Below the pieces are notes generated by a model. It did no database searches. It was not told the origin of the DNA and saw nothing but the letters and a program-made list of their open reading frames with translations. Position numbers and translations under genes: made by a program. From Avelusimicrobium sp963660385 (GTDB lineage Bacteria > Elusimicrobiota > Elusimicrobia > Elusimicrobiales > Elusimicrobiaceae), in assembly GCA_963660385.1 (NCBI GenBank), contig CAVKWQ010000034.1, positions 1-18,595 on the forward strand: 18,595 bases of DNA, given 5' to 3'. Below, in pieces: positions 14,378 through 18,595 of the stretch; the stretch's first letter is position 1, and each line of letters starts with the position of its first letter.

Positions 14378-14494
14378 AGGGGCACAAAACGCTGGAGCAA
14401 TGCGTGATGTCGTACAATGCGAGTTGCGCCCCTTCGCGTCTGGCAGAGCCTCGCGCGAAAAGAGAGAGTGATGTACGCGAGTGCCTGTGTCTGT

Positions 14495-14524
14495 AAAACA
14501 CCCCGCAAGAGTGCGGGGTGTTTT
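14495..14524. terminator. Bidirectional terminator between converging genes
   Basis: A perfect 12-bp stem AAAACACCCCGC/GCGGGGTGTTTT (14495-14506 with 14513-14524) with a 6-base loop gives a U tract on both strands. It separates the Stealth gene (+) from the small gene at 14533-14757 (-), whose stop lies nine bases away. Confidence 0.93.
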
Positions 14525-14532
14525 AAATTAGT

Positions 14533-14757
14533 TTATTTTGCGTTTACCATTTTGGCTCTGGAAATATCGCCTTTCTTATCCAAGAAATAGAGATATCCTT
14601 TTTCTTTTTTGATACCGCATTTTTCAACTTTTTTCGGTTTACCGCCTTTTTTGCCGCCTCTGGCCATTTGCACGCGGGCAATATCGCCGTCTTTGTCAAT
14701 GTAGTAGAGGAAGCCGTCTTCGCGGTCCATACCAACTTTGAGTACTTTTTCTGCCAT
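14533..14757 (-). CDS. Small basic two-repeat protein, unknown function
   Basis: The protein has 74 residues and is lysine-rich. It consists of two copies of one motif 39 residues apart. Residues 7-32 contain GFLYYIDKDGDIARVQMA and residues 46-71 contain GYLYFLDKKGDISRAKMV. They are joined by a Gly/Lys-rich linker (GGKKGGKPKK, 34-43). Each repeat reads as two or three short beta strands with a DKxGDI turn, which could form a small barrel or hairpin pair. The basic charge suggests nucleic-acid or ribosome binding, but that is inference. It is certainly a gene: AAGGAGG (14768-14774) precedes the ATG, a promoter lies upstream and a terminator downstream. It is monocistronic and, judging from these signals, probably well expressed. 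I cannot name the family. Confidence 0.88.
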   Translation of the reverse strand: MAEKVLKVGMDREDGFLYYIDKDGDIARVQMARGGKKGGKPKKVEKCGIKKEKGYLYFLDKKGDISRAKMVNAK

Positions 14758-14800
14758 AGTGGATAATCCTCCTTTTAAGGAAAAACAGTCTTACGAGAAA

Positions 14801-14829
14801 AGTCTAATAAAAAAATATACACTTTGCAA
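14801..14829 (-). promoter_or_regulatory. Promoter of the two-repeat small protein gene
   Basis: On the minus strand TTGCAA (14829-14824) and TAGACT (14806-14801) are 17 bp apart with a T-rich spacer. The expected start at about 14794 gives a leader of about 36 bases with AAGGAGG in it. Confidence 0.5.
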
Positions 14830-14923
14830 GGGGTTTTTTTCGTCGGCACTCTCTCGGCGGGCCCAAAAGGCCGTACGCGTAGGAGTGAAATTTTGCCAAA
14901 AATGCCTATATTGTATAGGGAAA

Positions 14924-14956
14924 TGGTATAATCAAATTATATCTGCCAATAGGGGA
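14924..14956 (+). promoter_or_regulatory. smc: Extended -10 promoter and ribosome binding site of smc
   Basis: TGGTATAAT (14924-14932) is a perfect extended -10 element; no good -35 is seen. The expected start is about 14939. AGGGGA (14951-14956) lies four bases before the smc ATG. Confidence 0.7.
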
Positions 14957-14960
14957 CGTT

Positions 14961-17900
14961 ATGTATTTAAAAGCGATTGAAATCCAAGGTTTTAAATCTT
15001 TTGCCGACAAATCCCGCCTGGACTTTGAGCCCGGCATTACCTGCGTAGTAGGCCCGAACGGGTGCGGAAAATCCAACGTGATTGACTCCGTGCGCTGGGC
15101 CATCGGCGAGATGAGTTGGAAGTCCCTCCGCTCCGCTTCTATGGTGGATATTATCTTTAACGGTACGGCCAAGCGCGCACCTTTAAATATGGCGCAGGTC
15201 AGTATGGTGTTTGACAACGCTTCGCGCCAGTTGCCGCTTGATTTTAACGAAATTACCGTTACACGCAAAATCTTCCGCTCCGGTGAAAGTGAATACTATT
15301 TAAATAAAGTCCAATGCCGCCTGCGCGATATCCGCGATTTGTTTTTGGATACGGGTATCGGCGGAGAGGGCTACGCCATTATTGACCAGGGGGGCGTAGA
15401 AAGCGTTTTGTCCGCCTCGGCCGAACAGCGCCGCGAAATGTTTGAGGAAGTGGCGGGCGTATCAAAATATAAAGCCAAACGCGAGGAGTGCATCAAGCGT
15501 TTGGAGCGCGTAGATTTGGACTTGGCCCGTCTGGCCGATACGGTGGCGTTAATTGCCGAGCAAATTAAAAAGTTGGACAGCGAAGCCAAAAAGGCCCGCC
15601 TGTATCAAAAGTACCGCGAGGAATTAAAAGAAAGCGAAATTGCCATTTCCGTTTGCTCCATTAAAGAGTCGGACGGTTTAATTGCCAAGCACTCCGGCGA
15701 ATTGGCCCCCGTGGTAAAAAAATTAGAAGATTTAGAGGCCCGCATTTCCGCGCAGGAAGGGGCCGCCGCCGCATTGGATTTAAATTTAACGCATAAACAA
15801 AAAGAAGCCGCCGAATTTAACGAAAAAATTTCCGCCAGCAAATACCAAGTGGGTTTGTTGGAAGGCGCCATTAAAAACTGCGATAACCTGACCAACGAAC
15901 TGACCACACAGGTAGCCACGTCGGGCGCGGAAGCGCAACGCGGGCAAAGCCGCTTGCAGGAATTGGCCCCGGCGCTGGCACAATTAAAAGAGCAGTTGGC
16001 GGCGGTATCGGCGGAACTTACGCCGTTGCAGGCTAATTACAACGAGCAAACCGCCCAAGCGCAAAAGTTGGAAAACGATTTGCGCGCGGCCGAGTCGCAA
16101 CTGCAACGCTCGTCGGGCGAATTGATGTCGCTCGTGCAAAAACAAATGGAAGCCGAGAACCGTATTTCACTGGAAGAGTCCTCTATGCAGCGCGAAAACG
16201 AGGATTTAATTGCGGCTGAAAAAACGAGCCAAGCCCAACAAGCGGGGCTGGCCGGAATCCAAAAAAGTTTGCAGGAAATTTCCGCCCGCGTGCAGGCCAA
16301 ACAAACCGAGGCCAATCAAGCGCGCGAAGCCATTACAAGCGGCGAAGAAAATGTGCGCAAATTGCAGGGCGTTCGCTCAGCGTTAAACGAAAAACTTTCC
16401 TCCGTAAAATCGGCCCGCGCCGCGCTTTCTGCCAAGTTGGAGATTATTCAAACCCAAGGCAAAAATGACCCGTACTGGGTGGGGGCTAAAACGGTGGCCG
16501 AAAGTGGCCTTCCCGGCGTAAAGGGCACATTAAGAAAAGCCCTCAAATATCCCGCCGCGTTAGGCGTGGCGGTGGAGGAAGCCTTCGGCAAATATTTGGA
16601 CGCTGTTTTGTGCGCGGATGCGCAAACGGTGGAACAAGCCTTATCCCTTTTAAAACAGCACGGCAAGGCCCGCGCCAAGTTTATTGTTTTAAACCAAGTG
16701 CCCGCGACGCCCGCAAAACCGGCCGAAAATGCGCTTAAAAACCAGTTAAAGTATCAGCCGGAACTGGAAAATTTGATTAACTTTATCATCGGCGGCTACT
16801 CGTACCAAGACGGCGCCGTAAAAGGCGAGTTCTTTATTGGCGGCGGCGCAGAAGGCGTCCGCGCGCCGGAAGCCTATTGGGGCGAGGAAGAAACCGTCCG
16901 CGGTGAAATGGCGGCCAAGGCGGCGGAAGAAGACGCTGTGTCAAAAGACATTATCGCCAATTACGAAGCCTTATCCAAGGCGGAAGAAAATTTGAAAAAT
17001 CTGCGCGCCAAATCGCAGGAAGCCGTTTTGTCGTTAAACTCCGTGCAAAACGAGCGTGCCAACAAAGAGCGCGAACTGCGCTCTACGCAAGACGCGCTAA
17101 ACCGCGCCGCCCAACGCAAGCAGGAAATTACCTTGCGCGTGGATAACCGCAAGCGCAATGTGGAAACGCTCAAACAAAACTTGCAGGATTTAAAACGCCG
17201 CCACCAGGAAGCCGTAGTGCGCGGGGAAGAATTAAAAAAATCCCAAGTAACGCTGCGCGAAAACGCCGAAAAATTAAAGGGCGAAATTAACGCGTTAAGC
17301 GCAAAACTCTACGAAGTAAAAATCAAAAAAAATAACGTGGAATTGGATTTAAAATCCACGGAATACGAATTTAACAGTTTAACCGCCAGCGAAGGCCAGC
17401 GAAACCAAAAAATCGCGTCGGCTAATTTGCGTTTAAAAAGTTTAGCCGAGGAGAAACTTTCCACCCAAGCCAAACTTTCCACCGAGCGCGATACGTTAGC
17501 CAAGTTGGAAATTGACGAGCACAAAATGCGTTCTGATTTGGAAACGCTCAAAAAAGATTACAGCGATAAACTGGCCGCTTTGAACGCGTGCAAGAAAGAA
17601 TCGTCCGACCTGACGATTAAAAAGAACGATTTGGAAAATGCCCTTTCCAACGCGCGCCGCCAGCGCACCACGGTAGTAAACAACTTGTTTGAGAGTTGGA
17701 ACATTACGCCCGAGGAAGCGCAAATGAATTACGGCGATAAAACGGTGGATTACGAGCGCGTAAAAATGATGAGAAAGCGCATTGAAAATATGGGCGCCGT
17801 CAATATGACCGCGCCGGAAGAGTACGATGCTCTAACCGAAAGAAACACCTTCTTGCGCACGCAAATTGCGGATTTGGAAAGTGCTAAAAAAGATTTAAAG

Positions 17901-18440
17901 TCCGCCATTAACAAAATCAACCAAACCACGCGCGAAAACTTTAAATATACGTTTGAGCAAGTGCGTATGCACTTTAAAAACATTTACCAAACGCTCTTCC
18001 GCGGCGGCGAGTGCGACCTTGTACTCACCCAGCCGGATAACCTGCTGGAAACGGGCATTGAAATTTACGCCCAGCCACCGGGCAAAAAACTGTTGAACAT
18101 TACCTCTATGTCTGGCGGCGAAAAAACGCTGACCGCAATGTCCTTGCTGTTTGCGTTCTTTACGCATAATCCGTCCCCGTTCTGCATTATGGACGAAGCC
18201 GACGCGGCCTTGGACGAAGCCAACGTGGAGCGCTATGTGAACCTGATTAAAGAGTTCTCCAAAACCACGCAGTTTATTGTGGTAACGCACAACAAGCGCA
18301 CAATGGAATCGGCCCGTATGCTCTATGGTATTACAATGGAAGAAAGCGGCGTTTCCAAGGTGATGTCCGTCAACTTGGCCGAACGTAACCCCGAAGCCAC
18401 GCAAAAAAAGGAAGCCATTGAGGCGTTGGCGGAGGCGTAA
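14961..18440 (+). CDS. smc: Chromosome segregation ATPase SMC
   Basis: SMC forms the ring-shaped condensin core (with ScpA and ScpB) that organises and separates chromosomes. The protein has 1159 residues, close to the usual size of about 1150-1200. The N-terminal head has Walker A GPNGCGKSN (31-39) and the family's QGGVESVLSAS and FEEVAGVSKYKAKRE blocks. A long coiled coil runs from about 170 to 500. The hinge lies at about 510-640 (starts near LPGVKGTLRKAL, with a glycine-rich end). A second coiled coil runs from about 650 to 960. The C-terminal head has the ABC signature SGGEK (1051-1055), Walker B with FCIMDEADAALDE from 1074 and VVTHNKRTME. The usual DEVDAALDE reads DEADAALDE. It is complete, and its stop overlaps the next start. 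Confidence 0.97.
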   Translation: MYLKAIEIQGFKSFADKSRLDFEPGITCVVGPNGCGKSNVIDSVRWAIGEMSWKSLRSASMVDIIFNGTAKRAPLNMAQVSMVFDNASRQLPLDFNEITVTRKIFRSGESEYYLNKVQCRLRDIRDLFLDTGIGGEGYAIIDQGGVESVLSASAEQRREMFEEVAGVSKYKAKREECIKRLERVDLDLARLADTVALIAEQIKKLDSEAKKARLYQKYREELKESEIAISVCSIKESDGLIAKHSGELAPVVKKLEDLEARISAQEGAAAALDLNLTHKQKEAAEFNEKISASKYQVGLLEGAIKNCDNLTNELTTQVATSGAEAQRGQSRLQELAPALAQLKEQLAAVSAELTPLQANYNEQTAQAQKLENDLRAAESQLQRSSGELMSLVQKQMEAENRISLEESSMQRENEDLIAAEKTSQAQQAGLAGIQKSLQEISARVQAKQTEANQAREAITSGEENVRKLQGVRSALNEKLSSVKSARAALSAKLEIIQTQGKNDPYWVGAKTVAESGLPGVKGTLRKALKYPAALGVAVEEAFGKYLDAVLCADAQTVEQALSLLKQHGKARAKFIVLNQVPATPAKPAENALKNQLKYQPELENLINFIIGGYSYQDGAVKGEFFIGGGAEGVRAPEAYWGEEETVRGEMAAKAAEEDAVSKDIIANYEALSKAEENLKNLRAKSQEAVLSLNSVQNERANKERELRSTQDALNRAAQRKQEITLRVDNRKRNVETLKQNLQDLKRRHQEAVVRGEELKKSQVTLRENAEKLKGEINALSAKLYEVKIKKNNVELDLKSTEYEFNSLTASEGQRNQKIASANLRLKSLAEEKLSTQAKLSTERDTLAKLEIDEHKMRSDLETLKKDYSDKLAALNACKKESSDLTIKKNDLENALSNARRQRTTVVNNLFESWNITPEEAQMNYGDKTVDYERVKMMRKRIENMGAVNMTAPEEYDALTERNTFLRTQIADLESAKKDLKSAINKINQTTRENFKYTFEQVRMHFKNIYQTLFRGGECDLVLTQPDNLLETGIEIYAQPPGKKLLNITSMSGGEKTLTAMSLLFAFFTHNPSPFCIMDEADAALDEANVERYVNLIKEFSKTTQFIVVTHNKRTMESARMLYGITMEESGVSKVMSVNLAERNPEATQKKEAIEALAEA

Positions 18441-18595
18441 TGAAGATAGGGGTATTTTCGGACGTACACAGTAATTTGGAAGCGTTAAACGCCTGCTTGG
18501 CCCGTTACAAGCAAGAGGGTGTGGAACACTTTATTTACTGTGGGGACATCATCGGTTACGGGCCGGACCCCGAAGCGTGCGTTAAGAAAATTTCC
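18440..18595 (+). CDS. Calcineurin-like metallophosphoesterase, N-terminal part (cut by window end)
   Basis: Only the first 52 residues are in the window. FSDVHSN (6-12) gives the DxH metal-binding motif, and YCGDIIGYGPDP (33-44) gives GDxxGYG. These are typical of the small metallophosphoesterases of the YfcE/MJ0936 and related phosphodiesterase group. The ATG overlaps the smc stop by one base (TAATG), so translation is coupled to smc. Substrate is unknown; cyclic nucleotides, dinucleotide polyphosphates or phosphoproteins are possible in this family. Confidence 0.85.
   Translation, partial: MKIGVFSDVHSNLEALNACLARYKQEGVEHFIYCGDIIGYGPDPEACVKKIS

Overview
The window is a compact, roughly half-GC bacterial chromosome segment with mostly tightly packed genes. 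The full mannose-type PTS with HPr kinase and RapZ, the long-form hibernation factor, the lipoprotein and the Stealth/GT2 surface-polysaccharide pair suggest a fermentative, host-associated, Gram-negative-type bacterium. My best guess is Elusimicrobiota from an animal gut. That is inferred from gene content and style; no rRNA or other decisive marker is present.

Layout. 1-770 (+) is the C-terminal part of a cysteine-rich exported-type protein, closed by a strong terminator. 845-1543 (+) is a glycerophosphodiester phosphodiesterase. 1621-2901 (-) is a two-gene unit: folD with an altered active-site motif, then a small lipoprotein. 2902-3260 has no gene; it holds an array of diverged repeat units, each made of a large and a small hairpin, and one large hairpin doubles as the terminator behind lepA.

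3261-11772 (-) looks like one ten-gene operon in the order hpf, hprK, rapZ, EIIA, EIIB, EIIC, EIID, HPr, EI, lepA. Its genes overlap or lie at most 17 bases apart. A near-consensus promoter (TTGACA, 17 bp, TTTAAT) precedes hpf. The operon encodes sugar uptake (EI, HPr, IIABCD), the kinase that reads metabolic state onto HPr Ser46 (HprK), an RNA-binding regulator (RapZ), a ribosome-hibernation factor and a ribosomal GTPase (LepA). It therefore physically couples carbon sensing to control of translation.

11773-12497 has no intact gene. On the minus strand, upstream of hpf, it shows fragments resembling a decayed comF. It also shows a dense set of inverted repeats, two of which cross each other in pseudoknot or switch order. 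12498-14377 (+) is a GT2 glycosyltransferase overlapping a Stealth-family sugar-phosphate transferase, preceded by a leader with a terminator-like hairpin. 14533-14757 (-) is a 74-residue basic protein made of two copies of one motif. 14961-18440 (+) is a complete SMC, and 18440 to the end is the start of a calcineurin-like phosphoesterase coupled to it.

The points most worth following are the hairpin-repeat array after lepA, the structured region upstream of hpf with the possible comF remains, and the FolD in which a catalytic glutamine appears to be proline.
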